Source: an uncultured Desulfobacter sp. (GTDB lineage: Bacteria > Desulfobacterota > Desulfobacteria > Desulfobacterales > Desulfobacteraceae). From it: a stretch of 64,000 nucleotides of DNA. Of the stretch, positions 16,752 through 27,639 are shown piece after piece. Made by a program: the position numbers and the translations under genes. Location: positions 4,362,501 through 4,426,500 of the forward strand of contig NZ_OY781882.1 in assembly GCF_963677125.1 (NCBI RefSeq), given 5' to 3'. Numbering within the stretch: the first letter of the stretch is position 1; every line of letters starts with the position of its first letter. The notes under the pieces were generated by a model. That model made no database searches and was not told the origin of the DNA. It worked only from the letters and a program-made list of their open reading frames with translations.

Positions 16752-19475
16752 ATGAATCCCTTAGCACCAAGCATACAATATCGATCCTGTAAATTGTTAA
16801 TCACAGTTTGCACTATTCTTATTAGCTGCCTTGTCTCAGCATCGTCTTTTGCAGCCAATATAAGCGATAGGGTAAAATTGGTTAAGTCAAGTGTCGTCTA
16901 TGATGCTTTGACGCAAACCGGTGTCATGGAAATCAAACTGCGAAACACAGGCACCCAGGACATCACTTATCCGATCAAAGTGGCTGTTATGGAAATTTTT
17001 TATTCCCTGAACAATGCCGATCTTGACGGCGACGGGGATGTTGACGGCAAGGATGTGGCGCTGTTCATACGGCTTATCGGAACCCCGGATTCCATCTCTT
17101 TGTTGGATTTTATAAATTCTTTGGGACGGACAGACCTTGTATCCGCAACAGTGACAGAACCCTTGGCATACAAAATAACCAACAGCGCAGGATCTACACC
17201 TGACGGATTGCCCTACCTTCTTTATACTGCGCAGGAATCCTGCCAGGTATTGTCTCCGGGACAGGAAACCGCTTCTGAAACATGGCGGGTTTTTCTTCCG
17301 GTAGATGCTTTTGTAGAAGGCAGGACCTTTAATTTCATGGTAAAAGCGTTTTCAGGGGATGATTCCGCCCCGCCGGAACTTGATATTATCGAACCTGCAG
17401 AAGATGCTGATTTAGAAACAGCCCGCCCCACGGTCAGGGTCACTTTTCAGGATGAAGAATCCGACATTGATACCTCTTCCTTAACCGTTAAAGTAAACGA
17501 CGTTGCTGTCAGCACTTCCGGTTTTACCGTCACCTCAACCGGGGCCACCGGACAGGTTCCCGAAGATCTTCCCCTTAATGATAATACCATCACTGTGAGT
17601 ATTGCAGATATGTCCGGAAATACAAAAGAGGCCACCGTTAATTTTATGGTGCAGCCTGATACGGATACGGACGCAGACAGCATTCCGGATTGGTGGGAGA
17701 CATTGCACTTTTCAACCTTGGCTGCTGATACCGATTCCGATGGAGACGGGATCTCCAATTACGATGAATACCTTGCAGGTACCGATCCCAATAATGCCGA
17801 TACCCAGGCGCCCGAAGTTTTAAACCGGTATCCTTCTACCGGCACAGGTTCAGTGGCTACCCAGGGAAATCCTTTTGAAATGATCGTCACTTTTATTGAT
17901 AGCGGCTCCGGTATTGCCTCTGTTGTTCTGCTGGATGAAGACGGGGTGGATATTTCCAGCCAGGCGGTTATCACCGGCAACACCATTACCCTTACCATGG
18001 AAAATCCGGAAAACAAGGCGTATCAATACCAGTTAATCCTCATAGACGAGGCGGGTAATAAAACCATAGAAGACTTTTCTTTCACGATAGACAGCCTCCT
18101 GCCTCTTGTTACGCCGACCATAGCCCCAGGGCATTATGCGTCTGCGTTTACAGTGGATTTAAACTGTTCGGAAGCCGCAGACATTTATTATTCCACGGAC
18201 GGATACCCGCCTTTTGAGGGGGCGGCCAATACAACCGCGCAGACAACTCCCGTGACAGGAATCAGTATCGACAAAACAACCCACCTTCAATATTTTGCAA
18301 TAGACGAGGCCGGTAATACCGGGCCCACCCAAAGCGCCATCTATCACCTGAATTCCACGATCCCCGTAACACAGATCCAGGCACAGCAAGGAGAAAATGA
18401 CGATGTCGCCCTCTCTTGGACTCCTGTAACCCAGGCTGCAAAATATCACGTATACCGGGTGGCCAACCTGGTTGATAAACAAATTCTGGAAGACTGCGTT
18501 GCCAACGGTATCGCTCCTCCGGCCCGGTTAAGGATTCTTGACGGCATTACCGGAGAGATTGCAAACGACGACCAGGTTGTTCCCGGAACCACATACTATT
18601 ACGGGATAACAATAAACACCCCGCAAGCCCTGGAAGGTCCCTTGTCTGAATTGGCATCCGTTGAATTTTCCGGCTCATTAACAGCCGAAGATAAGGATGA
18701 GGCAATCCAAAGAGCCAAAACCTGGCTTAAGGCAAACCAAGACACGCTTGGTTCCTGGGGGAGTGAAAAAAACAGACTCCTTGTAACAAGCCAGGTCCTT
18801 AACGCACTTAACTCTTTAGGAGAAGACGATGCCGCCGTAAGAAAAGGCGTTTTCTTCCTTAGAGGCAATTATGCAGACAACAATGATTTTTTAGGACGCC
18901 AAATCAACACGCTTTATGATTTTGGGCAAAATGTTGATTATCTTGTGGCCAAGCTGATCTCCCAGGCATATATCAGCGGGACAACCATATATGGGTGGGG
19001 AACCCGGCCCGGGTATCATCCGGACCCTGTGAGTACGGCTGTAGGGGCATCCACTGTATCAAAAACGACAAAAGAGACTTCATTAAGTAATAATAGTTTT
19101 AATGCCTTAAGAACCAACTGGTCCAGCCTGTTTTTTAGTACGGAAGACTATCGTTTCGGCTGGGTGGCAGATGCTGAGGCAAGCGTTTATGTTTCAAGCC
19201 AGATCTATCATATACTTTCTGAAAACCTTGCTGCCTCAGCTCTGACGAATTTCACCAATGACTGGATCATAGCCACCCAGGCTGACAATGGAGACGGATC
19301 ATTCGGCAACGGATTAATTGATACCGCTGCTGCGCTTTTGTGGCTGGAACTTACGGACAGCAATAAAAATTCTGCCGTCACATACCTTGTAATCCAGCAA
19401 AAGGCTGACGGTTCCTGGGCAAGTGATCCTTATATTACAGGTTTGTGCCTCCAAGCGCTTACAAACATGGATTGA
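16752..19475 (+). CDS. Exported multidomain protein: dockerin-like, Ig-like, TSP3, chitobiase-C-like, FN3 and prenyltransferase-like repeats
   Basis: 907 residues with a Sec signal peptide (hydrophobic ITVCTILISCLVSASSFA). In order: a dockerin-like calcium loop DLDGDGDVDGKDVALF (about 95-110); Ig-like domain around 215-300; a thrombospondin-3-like DTDSDGDGISNYDEYLAGTD (about 325-345); another Ig-like domain; a chitobiase C-terminal-like segment with IYYSTDGYPPF (about 475); an FN3-like segment (540-640); and a C-terminal alpha/alpha-toroid with prenyltransferase/squalene-cyclase-like repeats (NQDTLGSWGS, DNGDGSFGNGLIDTAAALLW, KADGSWASDPYITGLCLQAL). No catalytic function is implied; such toroids in exported proteins are usually binding scaffolds. 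It lies 47 bases upstream of the RHS gene, same strand, so the two are likely cotranscribed and may assemble together at the cell surface. Confidence 0.8.
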   Translation: MNPLAPSIQYRSCKLLITVCTILISCLVSASSFAANISDRVKLVKSSVVYDALTQTGVMEIKLRNTGTQDITYPIKVAVMEIFYSLNNADLDGDGDVDGKDVALFIRLIGTPDSISLLDFINSLGRTDLVSATVTEPLAYKITNSAGSTPDGLPYLLYTAQESCQVLSPGQETASETWRVFLPVDAFVEGRTFNFMVKAFSGDDSAPPELDIIEPAEDADLETARPTVRVTFQDEESDIDTSSLTVKVNDVAVSTSGFTVTSTGATGQVPEDLPLNDNTITVSIADMSGNTKEATVNFMVQPDTDTDADSIPDWWETLHFSTLAADTDSDGDGISNYDEYLAGTDPNNADTQAPEVLNRYPSTGTGSVATQGNPFEMIVTFIDSGSGIASVVLLDEDGVDISSQAVITGNTITLTMENPENKAYQYQLILIDEAGNKTIEDFSFTIDSLLPLVTPTIAPGHYASAFTVDLNCSEAADIYYSTDGYPPFEGAANTTAQTTPVTGISIDKTTHLQYFAIDEAGNTGPTQSAIYHLNSTIPVTQIQAQQGENDDVALSWTPVTQAAKYHVYRVANLVDKQILEDCVANGIAPPARLRILDGITGEIANDDQVVPGTTYYYGITINTPQALEGPLSELASVEFSGSLTAEDKDEAIQRAKTWLKANQDTLGSWGSEKNRLLVTSQVLNALNSLGEDDAAVRKGVFFLRGNYADNNDFLGRQINTLYDFGQNVDYLVAKLISQAYISGTTIYGWGTRPGYHPDPVSTAVGASTVSKTTKETSLSNNSFNALRTNWSSLFFSTEDYRFGWVADAEASVYVSSQIYHILSENLAASALTNFTNDWIIATQADNGDGSFGNGLIDTAAALLWLELTDSNKNSAVTYLVIQQKADGSWASDPYITGLCLQALTNMD

Positions 19476-19522
19476 GCCGTTAAAAAATGAATCAAACACT
19501 TTCCGATAAAAGGGGAACACAA

Positions 19523-22500
19523 ATGAACGACCCGAAATACATTCGAATTTTAAGATTCATCATCCCGCTGCTATTGTTCACCATTCTCAGCATGGCACCG
19601 GCCTTTGGGGATACCGATGAACCAGGAGAAGAATATCTTGCCCAGACCATGGAATGTGAATGGGCAACAATTGAAGACCCGGAAAATCCCGGACAAGAGA
19701 TCAATGATCCTGATGACGAACTTGTGGCTTTAGCTGCCGGTCTGGATAATGATCCGGTCAAGATCTACAACTGGGTGTATAACAATATTTATTCTCCCCA
19801 GTTTATCTATGATAAGTTAAAAAACGGATCTCTCTATTATTACTATAAAGATTCCAGACTCGGCGCCCGGGCCGCATATTTGAACCGTAGAGGGAACTCA
19901 TGGGATCAGTCTTCACTTCTTATCGCCTTGCTTCGTATTTCAAACATTCCTGCCCGGTATGTAAAGCTAAGCGCACTCAATATTGTCTATGTAGAGGCAT
20001 GGCTTGATCAGGGCTGCTATGACGGCGATACAGGCGGCTCGGATAAGGGATGGGTGCCTCTGGTGCCCTGGCTTAAAAAAGCAAGACTTGAGGAGGGCGT
20101 GGACCTTTATCCAACGGATGGTTCCGAAGACGATCCGGTACCTTCCGATCTCGATTTTGACTTCACCGGCTATCTGTCGGATATAAAATATCAATCCGCA
20201 CTTGAATTGTACGAAAGCCGGATGCAGGCGTATCTGAACACTAATTATTCCGATACTTCCATCAAAGATGTTCCTTTTAAAGAGACGGTCATCAATAATA
20301 CCGGTTCGGTACTGCCCAGATCTCTTCCCGTAAATTTATATTCATGTTCCAAAACAAGATTTGCACAAGTTCCGGATGAGAATCGAAGGAATATCCGCCT
20401 TTATATTTACAAGGCGGACGGAACGGCATTGCTTGATTATGTACTTTACATGCCCCGGGTAGCGGGTAAACGGTTTTGCCTTGATTGGATTTATTCGGAT
20501 ACCTCGTTCACACCGGTTTTTAAAATTGACGGAGAAATTGTTCTTCAAAGCGAGCTCTCCATCACTTCGGATGATGAATTTTATCTCAAATATGAAATTT
20601 CAGGGGCCAATAAAACGGAAAAACGGCCTAACAGGCCGGCAGGCACATTCATAGAGATGGGGTTTGACCCGCTTTGCGCAAACCTGTCCGTCATAGAAAA
20701 AGCCAAGAAGAAACTGCAAACAGTGGATGCCGGGCTCGTGCTTGATCCCAATACCCAGGAAGAATACCTTGGGTTGATGGGCCAGGTCCTGGCCGAGACC
20801 TTTTTAAACCGGTTATATGAAAATTCCACCAGGGCCGCCGAGCTTTTTTACGGCATCATGAACTGGAATCTTTCCCCCACATTTATTTATACCCAGCCCA
20901 ATTCCGATGAAAACCCGATATTGACCGATGCCGAATCAAAATTTTACTACCACCCCCAGTGGAACATTGATGCCCAGTCCACAGGTGGTCTGCTCAAACG
21001 GAACAAGACCTCAAAAGAAATCATGAGTCTGGGTTGGGATGCGCCCATCAACCAAACCTGCCGGTGGCTGTACGGATATGGTGCATCCTATGATGAGGGC
21101 CGAATCTTTGAAGACTGGATGGACACGCTTGGTGCCAGCACCATCAAAGGGCTCATGGTCGCAAATGAAGATTTGGAAAACACCGGCAATAAAATGGTTG
21201 AACTGGTGGAATCCGATATTATTGAGGAAACCGCTTCCCAGGTCTCAGATTTTGAAAATACTACCGTCCTGCCGGATTATAATGATCAGGTTTCTCCCAG
21301 CGAAGCCTATGACGGCTTTCATTTTTATGCTTTTTGGCGCACGCCGGAAAAATGGAGTCCCCAGAGTGGAATATCCCTGGTAGACGCCGCCATTGACGGA
21401 AATTACGGGATACGGGCCTGGAACAACCAGGCAACGATTGCGCGGGGTACCAACTTTGATTTCAATTCGGTAAAACTCAGTGCCGTCCTGGACGGCGCAA
21501 AGTATAACTTTAAAGGATACAGGGGATCCAACTCATCACCCAGCTACAATAAAACATACACGATAAATAAAACGCCTCAAATCATTACACCCGGCTGGAC
21601 AGACCTCAACAGAATCGTCATCACCCAGGTGGAACCGACCTCAAAAGGACCGGTTGTTCTTGAAAATTTAAATTTCACGAGAAAAGAGTATATTCCGGAT
21701 CTGGAAAATCAGACGGTAAACCATCTTGGTTACAGTTCCATATTATCAATTGTTACCCAACTGAGAGCCGGTTCCAGGGTCATCACACCGGTTCAGCAGG
21801 TAAATTATGCCGGATTATCCGGAGATATCAGAATTGTCCATTATACCGGCGGGGACTTGTATTCATTCGGTATGGACAATGGCGGCGGTTCGGACACAAT
21901 TACCCAGAACAACAGCTCCGTCGTCAGTTCAGATTCCTATGACATAGATACAGGGAGTAGTTCCTCTGTATCTATTGACTCATGGAAGAGTGAAAACACC
22001 ATCAGTGTAGAGAATACATCCACGACCTACACTGTATTGGCAGATGCTGTCAACTCTGCGGTGAGTGCCGCCGGAGATCCTGTAAATATGGCAAAAGGCG
22101 AATTGTACATACAGGAAAATCCGGATTTTAAAATCAAGGGACCAGGGTTTGACTTGTCAGTTATCCGGCAGTACAAAAGCCAACTGGTGTATAACGGTCC
22201 CTTCGGGTACGGCTGGACCTGGAACCACGCCGAGCGGATCATGCCCCTGACCGATGACGGGGCCCTTTATTACAACAATGACGGCGATTCTTTTGAGATC
22301 ACAAAAGAAGACGGAGCGTACACCTACCCCAAGGGCAGCACCTTTACCCTTGAAAAAAATAGTGACGGTTTCATTGTCACCCACCACAAAAACCTGAACA
22401 AATCCTATTTTTCCACCGAGGGGTGTTTAACCAAAAAAGAAGATCCCTTTGGCAATACACTGGTCTATGAATATGCCACAACGGATTATGTCAACACGGA

Positions 22501-25500
22501 TTATTCCAACAGAATAACGAAAATTACCGACCGGTTAGGCCGCAGTTTAAGGTTCGAATATAACGAAAACGGCAAGGTCGTCAGTGTGACGGATTTTGAG
22601 GGCCGGTCCTGTTCTTTTTTCTACAGTGACAAAACTCCCGGAGACGGTCTTGGAGACGATCTGATTGAGTTCAAAGGCCTTGATTACCAGGCCGGCCTTG
22701 ATAACGCCACCCGGTACGAATACCTGTCCGGCCAGGAAAACGAATACCTGGACCACAACATGACAAAGTATACCCTGCCCGGCGGGGATTACCTTGAAAT
22801 CGGGTATTATAAAAACGATCAGGTGGCCTATCACACCAATGCCAAGGGCGAAACTTTCAACTTCATGTACAGCCGCCTGAACCGGTATGCCGAAACCTGG
22901 AACGAAGAGGGGTATTACCGCAAGGTCTTTTTCAACGACGCCAATGATGTTGTCCGGATCGCCACTGAAGACGGCACCATTGAACAGATGACCTATGATG
23001 AATACGGGCATCATAACAAAATTTCTCATACGGACGGCAACGGATACACAACCACATTTGATTATGCGCCGGAGGGGGCAACTGACCCGGAAGCTTATTT
23101 CAAAAAACGAAACCTTTACCTTAAAACCGATGCCTTGGGCCGCACCTGGACTTACCGGTACGAAGACACAAACAACCCGTATGCACCGTCCCAGGCAACA
23201 GACCCTGCCGGAAACATCACCCGGTTTGAATATAATGCCGACGGCAGCCTGTCTAAAAAAATCCAGGCACCGGGCTATGCCTTTGATGAGGACGGAAATC
23301 TGATAGCAGAAGCCGGCGCACCCGGATTTGAAACCGTATACGAATATGACGCTTACGGAAACATCACCAAGATCACAGATCCGTTAAATCAGTATGAAGA
23401 GCGGACATACGATACAAACAGCCTCTATCTTGTCTCTAAAAAAGATAAGCTGGGCAACGAAACCCAATACCGGTATTACGAAGATTTTACGGAAAACATG
23501 CCCATCGGGGCTGTCAAATCCATAACGGTTAAATCCGGAACCAGTGAATACACCACCACCTATGCGTATGACCCGCTGGGCCGGAAAACCAAGGAAACAG
23601 ATCCGCTGAACCAGGAGACTCAATATCAATACACCCTGGACGGCAAGCTGGAACAAATCATCCAACCCAACGGGGCCGTAACACAACATATCTATGACAC
23701 TGCCCGGGATATCGTGTCCGGTGCCCAGATCATTGAAACCATTGATCCGTTGGGTAATTCCGAACATTTTTCCTATGACGCCACAGGCAAGCTTGTTAAA
23801 AAACAGGATAAGAACGGAAATACCTTCACCTTTGCCTATGACGAAATGGGCCGTCTTGCCCAAGAGATTGACCCGTTAGGGACCGTCAGAAGCTATGCCT
23901 ATGACGGCAACGGCAATAAAACGTCCGTTAAGCTTTATGACCAGATCGGCGTTCTGCTCAAGGAGACCCGGTTTACCTATAACGCTGCCAATCAACTGGT
24001 GGAAAAAACCATCCCCTGCGACTTTGAAGACGATGGTTGTGAAAAGACGGTCCGGTACCAGTATACCCTGGACGGTAAACCACAAAGCCGGACCCTTGTT
24101 TTTCCGCAAAGGGACGATTTAGTCATCTATTATGAATACAATGCCCTGGGCCAACGGGTACAGGAATCCAAAGGATACGGAACGGATGATGCCCGGGCCA
24201 CCCACTACAAATATGATGCCCTGGGCCGGTTGACCCAAACCATATTTGCCCTGGGTAATTCTGAGATCCGTGAATACGATGCCAACGGCAACGTGACCGC
24301 CGTAAAACTTTATGACCGGTCTGGAACTCTGATGGCAGAAACATGGCATAGGTATGATGACCGCAACCTGTTGGTTGAAACCGTTGATCCATTGGGCAAC
24401 AGCACAAACTACACCTATGATGCCCTGGGAAGAAAAACGGAACAATGGCAGGACCTGACCGAATCCGGGGATACGATTCGCTTTCAGTGGCAGTATGACA
24501 GCGTGGGCAACGTAATTGAGCAGACCGATCCTTTGGACCGGTTAACCCGGCACGGATATGACCTGAACAACCGGAAAACCAAAACCGTTGATGCCCTGGG
24601 GCAGACCACTGCATTTGAATACGACCCCAACGGCAACCTGGTGGCCGTCACCTACCCGGATTCGAGCCGGACAGTCACCTACTATGATGCCCTGAACCGG
24701 AAAATCGGTGTTGAAGATGAGTTGGGCAATATCCAGACTTTAGACTATGATGAAGACGCTAACCTGGTGTCCCATCTGGATGCCCGCAAGGGAATCACCA
24801 CCTTTGAATATGATTCCGCCAACCGGTTGAGAAGAAAAACCAACGCGCTTGGATACGCTGAAGAGACCGAATACGATCCGGCTGACCGGGTGGTTCAAAC
24901 AACAGATCCACGGGGAATTGTAACCCAGAGTTCTTACGATGTTTCAGGCAACCTGATCAGCCGGATTCAGGCTTTGGGCACAGATGACCAGACCGTTACC
25001 CGGTTTGAATATGACCTAAACAACCGGAAAACCCGGGAAATCCATGAAACAACCCTGGGGGATCTGATCACGGCATTCGAGTACGACGACCGGGGCCTGC
25101 TGACCCACAGAAAGGACGGGTTCCATACCGACACCCCGGAAATTTGGGAATATGAATACAACGACGCCGGGCAACTGGTGGCAACCACTGACCCCAACGG
25201 CAACACCACCCAGGTGTTCTATGATGCCGCCGGCCGCAAAACAGCCCAGACCCAGGCCCAGGGCCTGGTGAACTATTACTGGGAGTACGACCTGGCAGGC
25301 AACACCACGCTTGAAACAAAACCCGAGGGAGAGGAGATCCGGAACGCCTATGATGCCCTCAATCGCCTGGTTCTGGAGACCAGGGGCACAGACCGGCGCC
25401 GGTTTGAGTATGACGGTCGGGATCGCCTGGTCCGGGAAGAGAATTTTAACGGGGATGCCACGCAATACCAGTATGATTCAGCCGGCAGAATGACCCAAAA

Positions 25501-27613
25501 AACAGAAGCTGCGGGTACAGTCGATGAAGCCGTAAGCACATATGAATATGATGAAAACAACAATTTGATCTCTATCACCAATCCTTTGCTCAAAACCGTA
25601 TCCTTTGAATATGATGCGGCAAATCAGCGGATTGCTGAAATTGACAGCGATGGGGATTTAAAAACCACCGCCTATGATGAAAACGGCAATGTTCTGTCCA
25701 TTGAGAAAAGGGACGGCACAGAGATCGCGTTTGTGTGGGACAATCTGAACCGGAAAGTTGAGGTAACCGTTGACGGCACCGCTGAGCAGACCTTTGGTTA
25801 TGACGAACTGTCCAGGATGGTTACTGCAACGGACGGCACCCACACGACCACGTTCGCTTACAACGACTATGGACGCCTGGTAACAGAAACCCAAGGGTCT
25901 TATCAAGTTGCAAAACACTTTGATGCCAACGGCAATAAAACCCAAGTGACCTATCCTTCAGGCCGGGTGGTTGATAAAATTTACAACGAAAATGATGCCC
26001 TGGCCCAAATCCTATACCAGGGCAGTTCCGTTGCCGATTTTACCCGCGACCGTAATAACCGGCTGACCGCCGCATCCTATGGAAACGGAACAGGACTGGC
26101 CCTCGATTATGACATCCGTGAACGGGAAATCTCAAGAACATACACGGATTCTTTATTCTCCCAGGAAACAAGTTATGACGCCCAAAGCAACATCCTTGAA
26201 GAAATATTGGGCAGGGACGGCACCAGCCAGGAAAAAGAGTACGCTTACGACCATCAGGACAGACTGGTCACGGCCACACCATCAACAAGCTGGGATTATG
26301 ACGGTGTGGGCAATTGGCTTTCAACCAACCAGAACGGCGCAGCCGAATCAAGAACAGTCAACGCTGACAATGAATACACCATGGTTGACGGCACAGCCTG
26401 CACCCATGATGCCAACGGTAACCTGACCTCGGATGGTGCCAAAGCGTATTTCTACGACTGGGCAAACCGGCTCGTCCGGGTGGAGGAAAACGGTGAGATC
26501 CGGGCCGAGTACACCTATGATGGTGTGAACCGCAGGGTTACCAAAACTGCGGGAACAACAGTGACCACCTTTATCTATGACGAAACAGATGTCATTGAAG
26601 AATACACCGACGGCACATTCACCCGGTCCTTTGTTTACTCAAACCGCGTTGATGAACCAATCCTTCTGGAAACCGGCAGCCGGCTTTACTACTACATTGC
26701 CGACCGCCAGGGGAGCGTATGGGGACTTGCGGATGATACCGGCACCCTAACTGAGTCCTATGAGTACACCCCCTTTGGCCTGATGACCATTTACAACAGC
26801 CAGGGCCGGGATATCACTGCAACCGGCTCCGCCATCGGCAATCCGTTCGGATACACCGGCAGAAGATGGGATGCAGAATCAGGCCTGTGGTACTACCGGA
26901 ACCGGATGTACTCTGCTGAACTGGGCCGGTTCCTCCAGCGGGACCCGGCTGGGTATGTGGATGGGCTTGATCTTTATGTTTACGTCCTAAATAATCCGGT
27001 TATGTATGTGGATCCAATGGGGTTAACAACTAGGTCAACAGATGAAATTATTACTGCGGATATTGATAAAAACTGGGAAAATTCTGGGACCGATTTGATA
27101 TGTGCTGGTGTCGTGACGACCCAGCTTGATTCCCCAGCTCCCGGACCAGCTGATGTAGTTGGCGCTGTAATGATTACAACTGGTGTTGCAAAGTTAGCTG
27201 CACATTATGCTAAAGACGGCGTTGAAGCATTGGCTGAAGGAATCGAAGATTACATAGAAAAGCGATCTCAAAAAACTTATCAAGTATATGAAAAAATCGA
27301 CACTAATGGCATAGTATATGTCGGGCGAACAAGTGGTTATGGCTCCGATGAGCAAAACGTCCGCAAAAGAGATTATAATCACCATATGAATAAATACGGT
27401 TTTGGCAATGCTGTGCCTGTCTTTTCAACAAATGACTATGCTGCTGTTAGGGGGATTGAGCAAGCATTGATAAATAAATACAAGTCATTAGGTGTGAGCG
27501 GCAACAGAATTAATGGAATATCATTGAAGAATAAGAACAGAACTATTTATATAACTCGGGCTATAGAAGAATTGGGAAGTGAAATAAGAGAATACTTCGA
27601 TGATTTTTTTTAA
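19523..27613 (+). CDS. Giant RHS/YD-repeat protein with GIY-YIG-like C-terminal toxin
   Basis: About 2696 residues. A signal peptide (IPLLLFTILSMAPAFG) leads to a transglutaminase-like domain (about 55-200) whose catalytic Cys position reads GNSWDQSSLL, so it is probably non-enzymatic. After a long linker come a DUF6531-like PVNMAKGELY segment (about 865) and dozens of YD repeats (YEYDALGR type), ending with the RHS core GRFLQRDPAGYVDGLDLYVY and the VDPMGL boundary near nt 27010-27026. The final 195 residues are variable: GIVYVGRTSG, a downstream Arg/His pair, GIEQALINKY and GNRINGIS match the layout of GIY-YIG nuclease toxins. The start at 19523 has AGGGGA upstream; a start at 19487 lacks one. 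The tip is AT-rich compared with the core, a sign of cassette exchange. The next gene encodes the immunity protein. Confidence 0.9.
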   Translation: MNDPKYIRILRFIIPLLLFTILSMAPAFGDTDEPGEEYLAQTMECEWATIEDPENPGQEINDPDDELVALAAGLDNDPVKIYNWVYNNIYSPQFIYDKLKNGSLYYYYKDSRLGARAAYLNRRGNSWDQSSLLIALLRISNIPARYVKLSALNIVYVEAWLDQGCYDGDTGGSDKGWVPLVPWLKKARLEEGVDLYPTDGSEDDPVPSDLDFDFTGYLSDIKYQSALELYESRMQAYLNTNYSDTSIKDVPFKETVINNTGSVLPRSLPVNLYSCSKTRFAQVPDENRRNIRLYIYKADGTALLDYVLYMPRVAGKRFCLDWIYSDTSFTPVFKIDGEIVLQSELSITSDDEFYLKYEISGANKTEKRPNRPAGTFIEMGFDPLCANLSVIEKAKKKLQTVDAGLVLDPNTQEEYLGLMGQVLAETFLNRLYENSTRAAELFYGIMNWNLSPTFIYTQPNSDENPILTDAESKFYYHPQWNIDAQSTGGLLKRNKTSKEIMSLGWDAPINQTCRWLYGYGASYDEGRIFEDWMDTLGASTIKGLMVANEDLENTGNKMVELVESDIIEETASQVSDFENTTVLPDYNDQVSPSEAYDGFHFYAFWRTPEKWSPQSGISLVDAAIDGNYGIRAWNNQATIARGTNFDFNSVKLSAVLDGAKYNFKGYRGSNSSPSYNKTYTINKTPQIITPGWTDLNRIVITQVEPTSKGPVVLENLNFTRKEYIPDLENQTVNHLGYSSILSIVTQLRAGSRVITPVQQVNYAGLSGDIRIVHYTGGDLYSFGMDNGGGSDTITQNNSSVVSSDSYDIDTGSSSSVSIDSWKSENTISVENTSTTYTVLADAVNSAVSAAGDPVNMAKGELYIQENPDFKIKGPGFDLSVIRQYKSQLVYNGPFGYGWTWNHAERIMPLTDDGALYYNNDGDSFEITKEDGAYTYPKGSTFTLEKNSDGFIVTHHKNLNKSYFSTEGCLTKKEDPFGNTLVYEYATTDYVNTDYSNRITKITDRLGRSLRFEYNENGKVVSVTDFEGRSCSFFYSDKTPGDGLGDDLIEFKGLDYQAGLDNATRYEYLSGQENEYLDHNMTKYTLPGGDYLEIGYYKNDQVAYHTNAKGETFNFMYSRLNRYAETWNEEGYYRKVFFNDANDVVRIATEDGTIEQMTYDEYGHHNKISHTDGNGYTTTFDYAPEGATDPEAYFKKRNLYLKTDALGRTWTYRYEDTNNPYAPSQATDPAGNITRFEYNADGSLSKKIQAPGYAFDEDGNLIAEAGAPGFETVYEYDAYGNITKITDPLNQYEERTYDTNSLYLVSKKDKLGNETQYRYYEDFTENMPIGAVKSITVKSGTSEYTTTYAYDPLGRKTKETDPLNQETQYQYTLDGKLEQIIQPNGAVTQHIYDTARDIVSGAQIIETIDPLGNSEHFSYDATGKLVKKQDKNGNTFTFAYDEMGRLAQEIDPLGTVRSYAYDGNGNKTSVKLYDQIGVLLKETRFTYNAANQLVEKTIPCDFEDDGCEKTVRYQYTLDGKPQSRTLVFPQRDDLVIYYEYNALGQRVQESKGYGTDDARATHYKYDALGRLTQTIFALGNSEIREYDANGNVTAVKLYDRSGTLMAETWHRYDDRNLLVETVDPLGNSTNYTYDALGRKTEQWQDLTESGDTIRFQWQYDSVGNVIEQTDPLDRLTRHGYDLNNRKTKTVDALGQTTAFEYDPNGNLVAVTYPDSSRTVTYYDALNRKIGVEDELGNIQTLDYDEDANLVSHLDARKGITTFEYDSANRLRRKTNALGYAEETEYDPADRVVQTTDPRGIVTQSSYDVSGNLISRIQALGTDDQTVTRFEYDLNNRKTREIHETTLGDLITAFEYDDRGLLTHRKDGFHTDTPEIWEYEYNDAGQLVATTDPNGNTTQVFYDAAGRKTAQTQAQGLVNYYWEYDLAGNTTLETKPEGEEIRNAYDALNRLVLETRGTDRRRFEYDGRDRLVREENFNGDATQYQYDSAGRMTQKTEAAGTVDEAVSTYEYDENNNLISITNPLLKTVSFEYDAANQRIAEIDSDGDLKTTAYDENGNVLSIEKRDGTEIAFVWDNLNRKVEVTVDGTAEQTFGYDELSRMVTATDGTHTTTFAYNDYGRLVTETQGSYQVAKHFDANGNKTQVTYPSGRVVDKIYNENDALAQILYQGSSVADFTRDRNNRLTAASYGNGTGLALDYDIREREISRTYTDSLFSQETSYDAQSNILEEILGRDGTSQEKEYAYDHQDRLVTATPSTSWDYDGVGNWLSTNQNGAAESRTVNADNEYTMVDGTACTHDANGNLTSDGAKAYFYDWANRLVRVEENGEIRAEYTYDGVNRRVTKTAGTTVTTFIYDETDVIEEYTDGTFTRSFVYSNRVDEPILLETGSRLYYYIADRQGSVWGLADDTGTLTESYEYTPFGLMTIYNSQGRDITATGSAIGNPFGYTGRRWDAESGLWYYRNRMYSAELGRFLQRDPAGYVDGLDLYVYVLNNPVMYVDPMGLTTRSTDEIITADIDKNWENSGTDLICAGVVTTQLDSPAPGPADVVGAVMITTGVAKLAAHYAKDGVEALAEGIEDYIEKRSQKTYQVYEKIDTNGIVYVGRTSGYGSDEQNVRKRDYNHHMNKYGFGNAVPVFSTNDYAAVRGIEQALINKYKSLGVSGNRINGISLKNKNRTIYITRAIEELGSEIREYFDDFF

Positions 27614-27639
27614 TCGATAAAATTTAGTGGAATATAAAA

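Noticed and set aside
19700..20160. Active transglutaminase at the rhs N-terminus
   Set aside because: The catalytic Cys position is occupied by other residues (GNSWDQSS), so only the fold is claimed.
22027..26426. Many open frames on both strands across the rhs gene
   Set aside because: They are shadows of the repetitive YD-repeat coding frame and have no independent signals.
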